Assembly (NCBI GenBank): GCA_965644295.1
Contig: CBFFRP010000011.1
Span: 1 to 64,000, forward strand
DNA from: Paraphysomonas bandaiensis
Taxonomy: Eukaryota; Chrysophyceae
Direction: 5' to 3'
DNA length: 64,000 nt
Shown here: piece by piece, positions 1 through 11,931 of the stretch
Layout of the letters: every line of letters begins with the position of its first letter
How positions within the stretch are numbered: the stretch's first letter is position 1
Program-made: the position numbers and the translations under genes
The notes under the pieces: model-generated
Database searches by the model: none
What the model saw: only the letters and a program-made list of their open reading frames with translations
Told to the model about the DNA's origin: nothing

Positions 1-1475
1 TTTGCTGGTAGACATCTGGGAGTACTAACTGGGCAGCATGATAAGTAGAACCCGATCAAAGATCGTCAATAGGATCTGTGTCCCCCTGGTCCTCTTGTTC
101 TCGCACAAGCATTCGCACATCCCCTTTCTCGTTTCCTAAAGTTTCCTCTGGTACCAAGGGAACACTCTCTTTCTGAGTCCTTTGTTGAGGCCGAGGCGAA
201 GTCCTAGTCGGCATTTCCTTAATTCCAAACCTGGCATTCATAGCTCGCAGTGTCTCTTTAAGAATCTCCTTATCATGAGAAAATTTGCAACTCTTGTCCT
301 TGCCCACCCTCTACATTCATTTCCTTAAAGCATGGACTCTTCTTGTAAACTTCTGCAGCCATCCCGACATCCTCATTCACACTCTTAAGGTCATCATCCT
401 TTGCATCATTGTTACTTTCCTTAGTCTGTTTCTCATTCTCATCCGAATCGTCTTCCTCCATCATGGCCAATATTGCAGCATTCAATTGAGGCTTTGTTTG
501 GAAATTAAACCTGCCCTTGAATTGTTGATACTTCTCAGAAAGCTCCCTTGTTTACTCTTAGATGTTCGAAAAACTCTTCAAAGAATGATCTCCACTGAGT
601 TGAAATTCTCTGTTTCTCAATAATCTCTTACTGGTGTCTCTCATACAAGGTGGTATCAAACTCCATCCAGACTTCCAGTGACCCACCTGTTTCGTGGTAG
701 TTAGAGGTATACTCAAAGTCAAGTGATTTACTTTTGCTGCATCCACCAAGAAGTCGTATCTCTGAATAAACTTAGTTTCAAGAATACATATATCTTCATC
801 AGCTTTCCTGAAATCCTCCAGTCTCTCCATATTAACCTTGTATGCTTTGCAAGATTTGTACATATTTTGTTGAATGCCATTACATCCAAAGGTTTAAATA
901 AACGTTTGACTGCCTCAATGATATGTGTGATCCTAGCATCAGTACACTCCTAAGCATGAAGGGAATTCTGTTGGATTCATCCGTCGCAGGGTATGCCGAA
1001 CCATGTCTCTTGCTCGATCTTTTAGCAAACTGTACACTGAAGGCACCGCTCTATTATAATTCCGTTTTTCATACTCAGCAATCTTCTCCATAAATGTCAT
1101 GAAGCCGTCTAAAGTAATTTCCGTCAATTGGATCTTCAAGTATGAATTATCCTGTTGAGTCAATACGACCTGACTAGTCCTGTCTTCGTCGGCCTGCCTT
1201 AGCGCTTCTTGAATAGTCTGTCCCCTAACATTCCTCCTCCTAGGCTGCTCTTCCTCTCTCAATACCTGCGTTGCATTGATCATGGCCTGTTGGACTGCGT
1301 CCTCGATTCTGGTCTGAAGTAGATCTGGGTCTATATATTGCTGTTCATGTACTTGTCCTCCAGCTTGTTCTTCTTGCTGTTGAACTTCTTCGATTTGATG
1401 TGTCGCCTCTTCATCAATCTGGGATATCTCCCCTCCAAAATCTACTTCCGAATTAGCTGGAGTGCAGCACAAATT
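1..1475 (-). pseudogene. Decayed gag-like retroelement ORF (continues off the left edge)
   Basis: Four consecutive minus-strand open segments (about 1472-939, 863-558, 485-273 and 307-56) lie in different frames but read as one protein in order. The first is Gln/Glu-rich with a helical segment about a core-sized domain long; the second is a charged helical piece; the third is acidic. A CCCH-like zinc finger (Cys-Phe-Lys ... Cys-Lys-Phe-Ser-His-Asp) is split across the third and fourth segments by a frameshift near 300. A charged helical region followed by a CKFSHD-type finger is typical of retroelement Gag or LINE ORF1 proteins, so I read this as a broken gag. No protease or reverse transcriptase is visible in the window; they could lie beyond position 1. 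The first open segment starts at TTG, not ATG. The family assignment is inference. Confidence 0.5.
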
Positions 1476-1477
1476 CC

Positions 1478-1605
1478 ATTATCCTACTATTTAACGCTAC
1501 AGAAGCTGCTTGTGCGTCGCCGCAAGCACCAAGGTGCGACCACTTCCGTTCTTGATGTTGATTGCGAGTTTCGCCATCGTCGTGTGTCCTAGGACTCACC
1601 GGCGC
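1478..1605 (-). repeat. Truncated copy of the 3' end of the LINE at 17-22 kb
   Basis: The reverse complement of this stretch aligns with 21682-21805, from the LINE stop codon region (gcgccggtgagtcc) through aagaacggaagtgg, gcaccttggtgcttgcgg and gcgttaaatagtaggataa. Identity is high by eye, with scattered substitutions. Only about 128 bp of the element is present, which is what a 5'-truncated LINE insertion leaves. It abuts the gag-like pseudogene directly. Confidence 0.8.
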
Positions 1606-2103
1606 TATATAATAGATGTGTATGTAGGGGACACGTTGTGCAACGTACAGCATGACAAGTGAAAGCAGTGATCTAAGTCCACTACCACACTGGAACGTTT
1701 AAGACTACACATACATAGTGTGCAAATCCAGTGAATTTGGGCAAATCCAGTGAATTTGGGCAAATCCAGCACTTTTTTGGTCTACCGAACGCACCCTTAA
1801 CTATGAAAATAGAAAATATGGGACTGTTGTAATGGTGGAATTATAAGACCAACAGTCATTATAACACCAAATGATGGTGAAAGCATATTTTTAATGATAG
1901 GGTCATGTATCATATAGTCATTTTACACAAACTTCACAATATTAGGCAGCATGAAGCACATACAAACCACACATATAACTATATGTGTAAGTTACATAAT
2001 ACTAAGCAGATTGTAAGTGTTTATTTCACAGCACTAAGCCATCTTAAAAATTTATTCCGTTTACGTGTGATACCACTTGAGTCTGATACATCAAACACTG
2101 TCA
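1606..2103. other. Intergenic; 19-bp tandem repeat
   Basis: No gene is seen. At 1722-1769 the 19-bp unit gcaaatccagtgaatttgg is repeated 2.5 times head to tail without change. The rest is AT-rich and forms the 3' flank of the cyclin gene. Confidence 0.7.
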
Positions 2104-3558
2104 TCATATGGAGTGACACGGTTCTGCTTCGGGTTTACGTCTTAGAAATTCCAACCATGAGTGGAGTGGCATGCAACAGGGTGTGTCCACTAATCTTCGA
2201 GCGGGTAACTGACTGTCAGTGGCAGAAGGAATGCGAGAAGTTTTGGGAGAAGGAGAGGGAGGAGATGACATACCTGCGCCGCTCGATAACGAGCACACAG
2301 ATCGCGCGATGTCGCCATGAACTGCTGTGCCTGCCAGAGATGATACGTCAAAGTTAAAAGAATCTGAGGGACGAGATCCGGTTGGCGATAAAGAAGGCGA
2401 CTTTCCGTAATACAATGCTGGTATATCCCCTTCTCCAGAACACTCCTCATTATCTTCGTCTTGTGGTACATTTGATGTCATATATTTCTCCGAGTCCAAT
2501 TTCGTTGCAGTTCTATCTACAGATACATCTACGACCACATTCGGTAGCGAGGTGGTCCTTTTTATCCCACGGCTTAGTGGGATGTGCTCTAATTTTCTTT
2601 TCGATGAATGAGAAATGGTGTGCCTGGTAATTTGCTCTTGTATAGAGAAGTGAAACTCGGCATACTCACTTCGAGAAACCCAAAGATTACTCCCTAGCAC
2701 CTCCAGTAGCGAGAGTTCCAGATCGTTCACGCGCTGGACGCTGAGCCCGTAAAATATAGAGCAGTAGCTTGAATTGCTCATCGCAAAATCATCAAAAACC
2801 TTGCTGGCCATTAGTACGCACGCAAGTATGACCCCTTTGTAAGAACTTTCGTTCAGCACAAAAGTTCCTTCTGAGTAGCGTACCATTCGAGAGATGTATA
2901 TAAGTGATATGACCAAACACTCGTACTCCATATCTGACTCAATACATATTTTGTAAACAAACTCGAACACAGCTGTTACTTCTGGGAGCTAAAAACATAT
3001 AACATAGATTAGAGCATTGTACTGAGTGAAGTATTATCCAACCTTAACCTTGGGACTTCTAGGCGAGAGAATTCTTTTTACGGAACCGGATGACAATCTG
3101 ATACGCACCCGGGGCGGATTAAATACATTATACGCGGAATGTCGAGCTGGACCTCGATGAGCAGTGTGCAACTGCTCAAGAGGAATATTTTTGGGTGATC
3201 TAGGGGATAGTGAAGGGGATCGAAAAGTAGTTGTGTTTCCCACATGATCAGCACGTGTACATGATTCTACCATTATCTCCTTTATCAAATACGACACACA
3301 CCATGAAATCAATTCAGTAGATATTTCCACTGCGTCTGTATGCTTACACCGCTGTAATATTACTCTATAACCGAACAATGTAGACCCTGAACTCCCACTA
3401 TCAGATGACTTCCTTCGAGGGCTGTCCCTGTCACCTGGAAGAGTGCTCTCGTCCTCTTGTGGGCCCACACATGTCATACCCATAGCATCATGTATGTTTC
3501 TGGTGGAATTTCTCCATAGCTTAGAGTGCTCTTGAAGTACTGAAGCAGAGGTGGTCAT
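2104..3558 (-). CDS. Cyclin Y / PHO80-like cyclin
   Basis: Two exons (3558-3043 and 2988-2104) joined by a 54-nt intron give 466 residues, in frame. Residues roughly 170-290 form a cyclin box of the cyclin Y/PHO80 class: an ECLVISLIYISR helix, YKGVILACVLMASKVFDD (the family's conserved LASKVWDD-like stretch), a Tyr-Cys-Ile-like motif and an LLEVL helix followed by S-x-YAEFHFSI. In this family the cyclin activates a CDK14/16- or Pho85-like kinase. The N-terminal 170 residues and the C-terminal 150 are Ser/Pro-rich with several SPRSPK-type sites, likely phosphorylated. I start at the ATG at 3558 because the upstream in-frame ATG at 3738 would add translated TA-repeat and promoter-like sequence. 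It shares a head-to-head gap with the gene at 4104. Whether it is Y-type or PHO80-type needs a phylogeny. Confidence 0.8.
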
Positions 3559-3920
3559 ATACACGGCCAGAGACCTGATATATATATATATATATAGGAC
3601 TACATATACACAGACATCGACTCTATATTCTCGTGTCCATCTGACTTCGGATAGTATAGAGGACACCACGAAAGGCGATGGATTCACACAGGAGATATCC
3701 TGAGTCCGTCCACTTAATGCGGATATATATTGGAACAACTACATGTCGGTGGGTTAGAATATCCTACACGCATCCTATACGATGACCGAATGAACCAGTA
3801 CGATACACTCACAGGAATTCCTGCATACACAAACATCTACATACGTACGACCATACACACGTACGTACATACTGCTGTAGTCATGCAGTGACATACCTAC
3901 GTACCTACGTACCTACATAC

Positions 3921-3951
<31 letters not shown>

Positions 3952-4103
3952 CATACATACATACATACATACATACATACATACATACATACATACATAC
4001 ATACATACATACATACATACATACATACACAATCTAGATCATACATTTCTTGTACTCAAGTCATAGCTGACAGAACTGAGGATATACATTGCCTCAATTA
4101 CTA
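3559..4103. promoter_or_regulatory. Head-to-head promoter gap, cyclin / unknown nuclear protein
   Basis: This 545-bp gap separates two divergent start codons. It holds a short TA tract at about 3577-3596 just upstream of the cyclin ATG, a CTGCTGTA motif at 3872-3879, and the (ATAC)n array ending 75 bp before the plus-strand ATG. No canonical TATA or initiator element could be assigned. Confidence 0.55.
3922..4029. repeat. (ATAC)n microsatellite, about 27 units
   Basis: An uninterrupted tetranucleotide array in the divergent promoter gap, preceded by degenerate units (acctacgtacctacatac). It is the same repeat as the much larger array at 43.8-44.7 kb, which also sits in a divergent gap. Confidence 0.97.
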
Positions 4104-4995
4104 ATGAGCACTTCTGAGTCTCCTCATGTGACGTCTGAGAAAATCAATTCTAGCGAATGTCCTAAAAGTGCTGATAATGAAGACTCACCTCGCAAGAAGC
4201 GGAAAGTAGCCTGTCCAGCTGGTACAATTTATCGAGCCTAATAACATGTGAGGTAATTATATAGTTCTTACATCAGATAGTACAGATAGCTCCTCAGATA
4301 CAGTGGTATCAAGATTGAGATTAACAGTCGGTACTGAGATAGTGCTCGACTGCTCTCTGAAAGATAAGCCGTATTACAATGGCGAAGTTTTTGTGGTGAA
4401 GAAATATGGAAGAGATCAGTACACCCTTCACATGGTCAATGAATGCCACGGTTTGTGGGGTGGCTCGTTTACGAAGTCGGCATCCTTTATGGAAAAGTTA
4501 GATACGTAGCATGACTGTCGTTAAGTTGTCCTGACAGATTTGCTCCAGGCATGCGCATAGGATAACTCTATCAAAGGGTGCAAAGCTGATACCGATAGAA
4601 TACTGCTTACACAGTGCAGTATATGATGATCGTTCCAATAAGAATTCTGCTGCAAGCCCTGTTCATGATACCCTGCAGGGTTGGCGTTGGCTCGAGTCTT
4701 GGGAGAGGCTTGTGTGGACGACCTGTCCAACATCTCTCAGTTACAAGGACATCTATAAACTAGCATCTGTATCAATTAGAGATAACTTCAAACCAATTCT
4801 AGGTAGGAATACTGCTTGAGTTACTTTAGTTTAATGCTGCATTCGCTAGGCAAAAAGCAGGAAGCGTTCTTTATATTACCCCCAGTGGGTGGAAGTGCAT
4901 CTGTTCTGCAGGGATACGCGGCTGCATGCGAGCGAAATGATGAGAAGTTTAGTTTTGCTTTTGAATATGCGTGGTTGTATCGTGACAAAGCTTGA
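4104..4995 (+). CDS. Unknown protein with SV40-like nuclear localisation signal
   Basis: Four exons that I joined by splice sites and phase (4104-4221, 4286-4505, 4549-4802, 4850-4995) give exactly 738 nt, or 245 residues. Residues about 30-36 read PRKKRKV, nearly the textbook monopartite nuclear localisation signal. A compact beta-rich stretch follows, with VGTEIVLDCSLKD and YYNGEVFVVKKYG, whose shape recalls small chromatin-reader barrels (Tudor/agenet-like), but this is only a guess. The C-terminal half is Trp-rich (GWRWLESWERLVW) and ends in a hydrophobic helix. I do not recognise the family. The exon 3 and 4 assignments rest on open reading and phase only. The apparent stop at 4507-4509 falls inside intron 2. 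Confidence 0.6.
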
Positions 4996-6488
4996 TTACT
5001 TAGAACTGTTTCAGTAGTGTATACTCCGATTATTTCGTACAATTTCTATCCCAAATGTATAGGGGATATCATCTCGTGTGAGAAGCTAATTATTTTAGTA
5101 TTAAGAGGTGCAATATAAATTACAACACGACAGTTTGACGACTGTGTTGAGTTTCGCTTATTCGTAAGCAATTAAATGCTAATTGTAAGGTTTTTGAATC
5201 GTGTCCGTTACATACTCTTCCATGATTGGCTGTTGCCCAATGCACATACATCCAAATTCTTTTGCGCTAAGAGATGATGAGATAGTATAGAATAGAATTT
5301 CATGGTCCTTCATATGGCATCGATGCTACTCATCTTCACATAATTGCTGCTAAATGTATCACTTGGTTTAAGATTTAAGACTCGACAAGTTACGGCGGAA
5401 TATCATATATATGTAGCGCCGTAAACAAAAAACTTTAGTAGTCTACACGTCTACACAGCTACACAGGTACACTTATAACTTGTCCTGAGTCGTTGATGCA
5501 GTGCCATCATTGAGCTCAACACTTGTACTGTTGTGGCAGAATTTCCTTGTTCTTTACACATTACTCGTAGAAGAAAAAAATTACCTCATAGTATTTCGAC
5601 TTCAGATGAATTGAGTCAATTACTAGGCAACATTTCCAATAATAATAATTGCAATCATCATTATTTCAATACCCTTAAGTATTACGAAATACTATAAGAA
5701 TACAGTGCAAATTTACGAACAGCATTAAATAAATTAATGAAATAGTACGAGTTATTTAGTGCAACTAAAATATATTGACTGTATAAGATCTAGGATCTGA
5801 TAATATTGGTTCGTAGTAGCGTAGTAGTGAAAATATAGGGAAATATTATTCAACCTAGTCAAATTGGTGGAATTTCTTAGTCACACTATTTTGGTGTAAA
5901 TACCTAGTCAAAGTAATAAATGATTCAATCTTAGATTTTTAACCTAACCTAATCTTAACCCTAACCCTAATCGACATTTTTAAAATTTGACCAGGTTTGG
6001 TCATTACATCAACTTCTAGTCAAATTTAGTTATAAACCTAGTCATAAATAGTACTCGCATATAACTACTCATTACAGAACCATGAAGTCACACGGCAGGT
6101 AAAGTGAAACCAACGCAACATAGATCAGGTCAAAGCAAAGTTAGAGTATAGAATATAGAAAAAGAGATATTTCATAGTAGCATAGACAGGACTCCACCGC
6201 TCAAGTAGCATAGACAGGACTATACTCTTCTTCATATATCAAACATTGATAGTCTGAGCTATAAGTGTCGAAATATTTTCCAATGATTTATAAAATTGCA
6301 AAAAAACGAAAAATGTTGCTGGTTTTATATATTAAGAATTAAAAATGATCACGAAATACAATGTCGGTTAGCTAAATTATAGTGCACCAACTTTACATGT
6401 ACAATGAATCAATATACCAATGATGGCACGTAACCATATCTCACAGCCACTTTCCATGTCCAGCAATATAGTACGACATAAGCATACT
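4996..6488. other. Tail-to-tail intergenic region
   Basis: About 1.5 kb between two convergent genes, AT-rich, with no coding signal. A run of imperfect CCTAACC / CCCTAA units (5941-5972) looks like a short interstitial telomere-type tract. Around it the motif CTAGTCAAA recurs in both orientations (about 5855-6050). At 6174-6224 an 18-bp stretch containing agtagcatagacaggact is directly repeated. Confidence 0.6.
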
Positions 6489-8513
6489 TTAAATAACATA
6501 TGGTATGAACAGGTACGGCACGCGGCGTTTGTATTCTGTCCAGTCATTCCCATACTTCTCCTGGCAAAGTTTATCATCCCGCATTGCGCTTCAAAAAAGT
6601 TATATGAATGGGGAGCTGATTGTAGGCAAGCACACGACACCTACCGGTGAACAAGCAGCACCAAGAAATACACAGCTTGAAAATACGGAATCGGCGAATC
6701 GAATCCGCAGAGCAGGCACCAAGAAAGTGTCATGATCCAATCACCTGTATCTATTGTCATCATGTAGCATACTATGGGGTCGAGCCTACCAGTATAGTTA
6801 ATTTTTCTAGCAAGTCCCCACCAGCCACTCGTGAGAAGCTTAGTACCTCTTTGCGTCTGCATATATGTAAGGTGAGAGACAGCAGGGTCTGAGGGATTGC
6901 GGCGGAAGGTATCTTTTTGTGAGTTAGCCGCTCTGCAGAAGAATCAATTAATCTCGTCCTTCAGATTACCAAATAAGTTTTACCTGAACAGGTAATACCC
7001 TCCGCACTGTAGAGCGACAATGATAGCTAACTTCCAGAGGGCTAAATCAGGATCATAGTCAACCAAGTACCGACTCTGCGGGAGATGTAACGCACATAAT
7101 TGGGGTTGCCAGATATCATACCTGCAATGAGTATATGAAAGGAACCCAAGCAAGATCTCCAAAGGCAAGCATGAATCCGAACCCGTCCGTGGTAACATCC
7201 ATAGTGGTGAGTATTGCTCGCTCGGAGTAGAGGGCATCCCACACGTAAAATCCCTATCACATTGTCATGACATTAGTACAGTAAAATACACACACACCTG
7301 GAAAAGGTTAATAAGAAGCATTGAGAGAGATATGAACCCGTTCATTTGATACTGCTTGCAAGCCATCCCTATCATAAACGTTATATATAGTCAGAATACA
7401 TAAGTATAGCTACCAATATTGATTACTGCCCAGCCGATGAGTCCAGGTCTCAATTCGCAGAACACTTTCAGATCAAAATCTCCAATGCGAGGGTTCAGTT
7501 CCCTGTTTATACTACCATAACCACGATCAACAACGCGAGGTAGAGTCACCTTCCAATGAAGAAGTCATAAAGGGCGTTGCCAGAGTCTCCACCAGCAGCC
7601 AAAAGCGCTCCTGTCTTAAAGGAGCTCGCGTACCTGATATCAGTCAAAATAATTGAGAAGGTTTGGCAAGATAACTTACAGGTACACCGAAAGAGCGAGA
7701 GACCAAGCGATACTTGCGGTGATGAGGGGAAGGTAGTGGTCGTATATAATATGTAGCGGGAGGGGACGGAAGGCCACGATACCTGGGGCTTCGTTTGTTT
7801 CCTCATCTACATCTTCTTGCCATTACAAGAGAACACGAATCAAGAAAGACAACACCTGTAAGCTCTACCATACTATAGCCGATGACAACTAGTGTGACCC
7901 AGAACTGAAGGTGTCCGCTTAAAACATAAGCAAGCTTCTTGTCGTTCGCTAGAGTTACTCCATACGCAACTTCGCCTGGCAGTATCCGTTCAAGAACGAA
8001 GTGAAAAACCATCCAGCCTGTAAACATTGCACAAGCTTCGTCCGAAATAAAAGCTTCAGGCGCTGGTATTTTGTTAACGAACACATCCCAATCAAAGTTG
8101 TATATGCTGTTCATACAGTAGTCTTGATTGCACGCAATGAATAGACCATATATTACGACTGGAAGCCCAATTATGATAAAAAAGGCTCCGATTGGCCCAC
8201 CAAACTCATAGTCAAACGTTTCTTTTTCGGTAGAGGGTTTACCCTGGCAAGTATCATCTGGCTCTTGTTGAGTGGTGGGTTCTTCTGTAGTGCGCCCAGC
8301 TGTCACATTATCCTCATCACTCTGCGATGAACTATCTTCCCTCGACACCCTTCCACTTTTATTCTTCGGAGTATTCGACTTGGGAGTTGATTTACTTGCT
8401 GGAGTTGACTTTCTCGCTGGAGTTGACTTGGACGTGGATTTACGGGCAGGAGAGTCCTTCCTTCGGGCTGGACTGCCTGCCTTCTTAGCACGTCTTGCCC
8501 TCGTTTCAACCAT
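6489..8513 (-). CDS. Lamin B receptor / delta-14 sterol reductase family protein
   Basis: Ten exons were traced from the ATG at 8513 to the TAA at 6489-6491. The body is a multi-pass sterol reductase of the ERG24/TM7SF2/LBR family, which reduces the C14-C15 double bond with NADPH in the ER or inner nuclear membrane. Diagnostic stretches appear in family order: [108 protein letters not shown] and the C-terminal [10 protein letters not shown]...YKRRVPYLF. The first 80 residues are Arg/Lys/Ser/Pro-rich with [17 protein letters not shown]-type repeats, like the LBR nucleoplasmic tail or a histone H1 tail; yeast and plant C14 reductases lack this as far as I recall. No Tudor domain is seen in the tail. 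It is divergently paired with the IQ-motif gene at 9109. Confidence 0.93.
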
Positions 8514-9108
8514 TATATCGATAGTTTATGAACCAGTATGCAAATATAGGAATACAACCGGATGCTACCGGCTGAACGCTCTTACAAACACTCACAAGTT
8601 GTGTCTATACTTCCCAATGCACCACTCACTTCAAATGCCTTATCTTCTACTATTCTCCATATACATGTGTACGCAGCACTGTATATCAGCTACTGTATTA
8701 TCAATACAATCAACTGGCAGTATATTTGAATTTCATGCGCAGCCTGTCTGTCCCATTTTAGGATTTCTTTGGGCTGTATTCCCACATATACAGTGCCAGT
8801 ATTATATATATGAGTATAATATATCTTACAGCAGTTTCACATTTCGTGATATTTATCGAACCTAGCAAACCCCTTATTTATTAAAAACTACAGATTTCTA
8901 TCTAATCTATGGATAGAAAACTAGCACTTTCTCAAATACGCTAACGTTGTACAGCAGAACAGCGTGTTGATATTACAGCACATACACATGTGTGTGTCCA
9001 TCACTCAGTGTAGTATACGAACTACTTTAATAGTAATAGCTCAGACCAGCGGGTAGGCTAATGATCTTCACACTACCTTAACACGCTTCTCTCCCTGGAG
9101 CACATACC
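8514..9108. promoter_or_regulatory. Head-to-head promoter gap, sterol reductase / IQ protein
   Basis: This 595-bp gap between divergent ATGs contains two TACAGCAG motifs (8827-8834 and 8950-8957), both on the plus strand. No ATAC array is present. No other gene is seen. Confidence 0.5.
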
Positions 9109-11117
9109 ATGAAGCCACACCCATCAACCACTGACCGTGTGGCGCAGTTGTTAGCTAACACTCCCACTAAAACAGTCTTAGTTCCAATTAGCAAATTAAA
9201 GAGACCTGACATAAGCAAACGAGTAAATCCAAAGTCGATTACTCTTCCGAAAGATGCACTGAGTTCCTCTAGATCTGCCCTGTCATTGGGCTCCAGTATA
9301 GGAGAAGAGTACTCCGTGTGTGGCAGTATGGGTAGTGAATATTCATACTCCAGTATGGGAGAGTCTCTCAGAAATAGGATACGAATAATGGAAGAAAAAA
9401 TCAAAGAGGCAAAAGAATGTGGGGCTTTAGAGGAGTTTGGATCTCTTGTACCGCTACCTGCTGAGCTCTGTAGTTGGAATAAACGAATATCGAAGAGGTA
9501 CCGTGATCGTGCGAGGCCCCCGGTGAATATCATTGGATGCCATCAACCAGCCGATCTTATAGTTGCACGAGCGGATGAGCGGATTCGCAAGCAGCTTCAG
9601 GCTAAAGAATTGAAAGAGAAGCATATGGAGGAGGTTGTGAAATACATCGACCACCTAATTCACATGAAGCTTACTCGTGGCGAAAGATATGCCGCTATGT
9701 TACAAGAGCAGCAAAGACAAATGTCGTGGATGCGCCTCGTAGTAATAATGAAATATGTTTCGGTGGTGATGCCGATGATTAAAAGCGTACACACAGAACA
9801 CAGACGACTTTCTACACAAGACAAAGCCGCTGCCAAGTTACAGACGAACCTCACGTCCTGGTACGAACGCCGCATCCTCAGGAGATACGTCAGTTTCGTG
9901 AATCAAATAACAGATGTGATGTGGCGCTTTCGTTTGCAAATGAGCATTATTCAGAAGCGCTGTGCCTGCCGAGTAATTCGTACTCATCTAACGGAGAAGC
10001 GAGAGCAGCGTGAGGTGCGTATCCCACCGTTTTGGTAGCTGTTCTGATTAATGATTCGTATTCTGGATTATTCAGTTTTCTGGATTAGTGCATGCATTTT
10101 TGACAGGAGTTCGTAAAATTCAAGCCCTTGCCCGTGGTTTTATTGCCTGCAAACTGAACCGTATTCGCTCATTGGCTCTAATATGGGACGACATCGAGAC
10201 CCAGTATCTGCAAGTAATGCTAGCCCAACGCAAGCAAGAAATGAGCAACCAAAGCTCGAGGTCTATGAAGCACCTTGTGATTGACGAGAAACTTCGGTCA
10301 GTAATTTTGTGTTATAAGCCTGTACTTATATCATATATTCTTTGATCTGTGTGCAGTATTGAAATAGATAGGCAAAACTCGAAATGGGAGCACACCGACA
10401 AAAAGTTTTCTAAGATACTGGATGTAAGTTGTTGTGTGGTTTTATTGCACCATTGACGCATAGAATAAACTTTAGAACTATCGCAAGAATGGGGAACTTG
10501 ACGCCGCTGTAGAAAGCTCCACTATAGAGTCTTTAAAAGTTCCAGAGAAAGTAAAAATACACTTCTGTTGTGAGTTAATTCGCCAGAAGGTTTGAAATGC
10601 AATGCTCTTTTGACCTGCAGCAGTTTATATTATGTATGATAGAGGCGCGAGCACACACAGCGCATGATGGAGATGCAGAGAAGATTGACTCACTCTCTTC
10701 AGGTTCAGTGTAGGAGCCTCCTTTGTAGTACTAACCCTCTACGCAGTATTCTGTAGACGACGCTGCCGCTCTTGTGAAGGGTAACATGATATCAGATCAG
10801 CGCTTAAATGCTGCTGAAAATAGTACAAAGATACTGTGTAGTTTCATTCCATTCAATCTCTTCAGGTGAGTATAACCATACTTTCCCTGTACATGTGAGT
10901 GTGACGATTGGCTGGCAGTGTATTACCCGACAGTGAAATTCTGGATACGATTAAAGAATGCCATCGGAAGCTGGATACTTTCAAAGTTAAAAGTGATACT
11001 GTTGCATTACTAAAGCTACAGAATGTCCCTCTTCATATGAGGCGCCCTGGTTTCGTAATTAAGCGCCAATCAAGCAGTCGAAACTATGACGCGATAATAG
11101 ATACCACGGACATTTGA
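9109..11117 (+). CDS. IQ-motif, coiled-coil protein of unknown function
   Basis: Seven exons (9109-10014, 10076-10296, 10357-10423, 10476-10589, 10621-10707, 10747-10865, 10919-11117) sum to 1713 nt, or 570 residues. The protein is basic and helical. Residues about 90-110 and 150-200 are charged helices. Near residues 310-330 the sequence VRKIQALARGFIACKLNRIR fits an IQ calmodulin-binding motif (IQxxxRGxxxxxxxR). Earlier helices (KLQTNLTSWYERRILRRY) look like a further degenerate IQ-type repeat. A Ser/Gly/Tyr-rich segment lies at 55-85. No catalytic domain is visible. Proteins of this build are often cytoskeletal, centrosomal or ciliary, but I cannot assign one. The 39-nt intron at 10708-10746 is the shortest I accept in the window. 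Confidence 0.7.
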
Positions 11118-11931
11118 ACAGATGTTTGTACTACTGGACAGAAAATCGCCCTGTGACGTAAATTATGTTGTACGTAGCACTTCGAAATGTGCATGATAGC
11201 TTGTGTAACTCATTAATATCGTGTCGATCTTGTAACGCACGCATGCGTTATCATTGACTGGATTACTAGTCGTTGTCTGTTCAAACTTGAAATATGCATA
11301 ATAATCGCTAAAGTTTTCAGTTGTAAATCAGTTTGTGGCGAAGTGATAAGTTAAAATTGCAGAACTCCTGATTTTGTTCTAACGTTGCGTATAATATAAC
11401 TGGCTTACCTGGGAATATAACTGTTGATTACATCACCTTGTTAAGTGTGTGTCTATGAAGTAGTCGTAATGATAAGCGATATTGACAATGTTACAGTTGG
11501 GTACATTACAGAAGTTAACCATCTTGGCTGTACCACATGAACCTTAAACTTTTGCAAACAACGTAACTCCAAGTATGAATTTAAATTTCTAATCTAATCA
11601 TGTCAGATCTGCGCTTTCAACCTGCTAGAGTGTACATAGCACATGGAATATTGGATATTGGATAGTGATGAATACTTACATGTAGTCGACGACTAAACTA
11701 CATAGTTCTAAGGAATCAAAAAACTTCATGCTGTTTACGAATAAAACAATCTTTACATACGTTCTTGTCACTGTGACATAAATTAGGTAAAACAAATACT
11801 TCATATATTGTAAATTGTCTACAATCCACAAGATAACATAAGTATAATACAGTATACACAACTCGAATAAAGAAATCAAATCAGAAACGAAATAAATGAA
11901 ATGCTGACGATAAATATTTTTCCATCCGTCA
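11118..11931. other. Tail-to-tail intergenic region, nothing recognised
   Basis: AT-rich sequence between two convergent genes. No gene, RNA or clear repeat was found. Confidence 0.6.

Noticed and set aside
1905-2630. Plus-strand ORFs opposite the cyclin gene
   Set aside because: They are antisense shadows of the cyclin coding sequence and have no protein-like composition or splice support.
3922-4029. CRISPR-like array
   Set aside because: Units are 4 bp with no spacers; this is a eukaryotic microsatellite.
4303-4509. A stand-alone 68-codon gene
   Set aside because: It begins at GTG and is an internal exon; exons on both sides join in frame.
5941-5972. Telomere or chromosome end
   Set aside because: Only a few imperfect CCCTAA/CCTAA units inside a gene-rich region; at most an interstitial trace.
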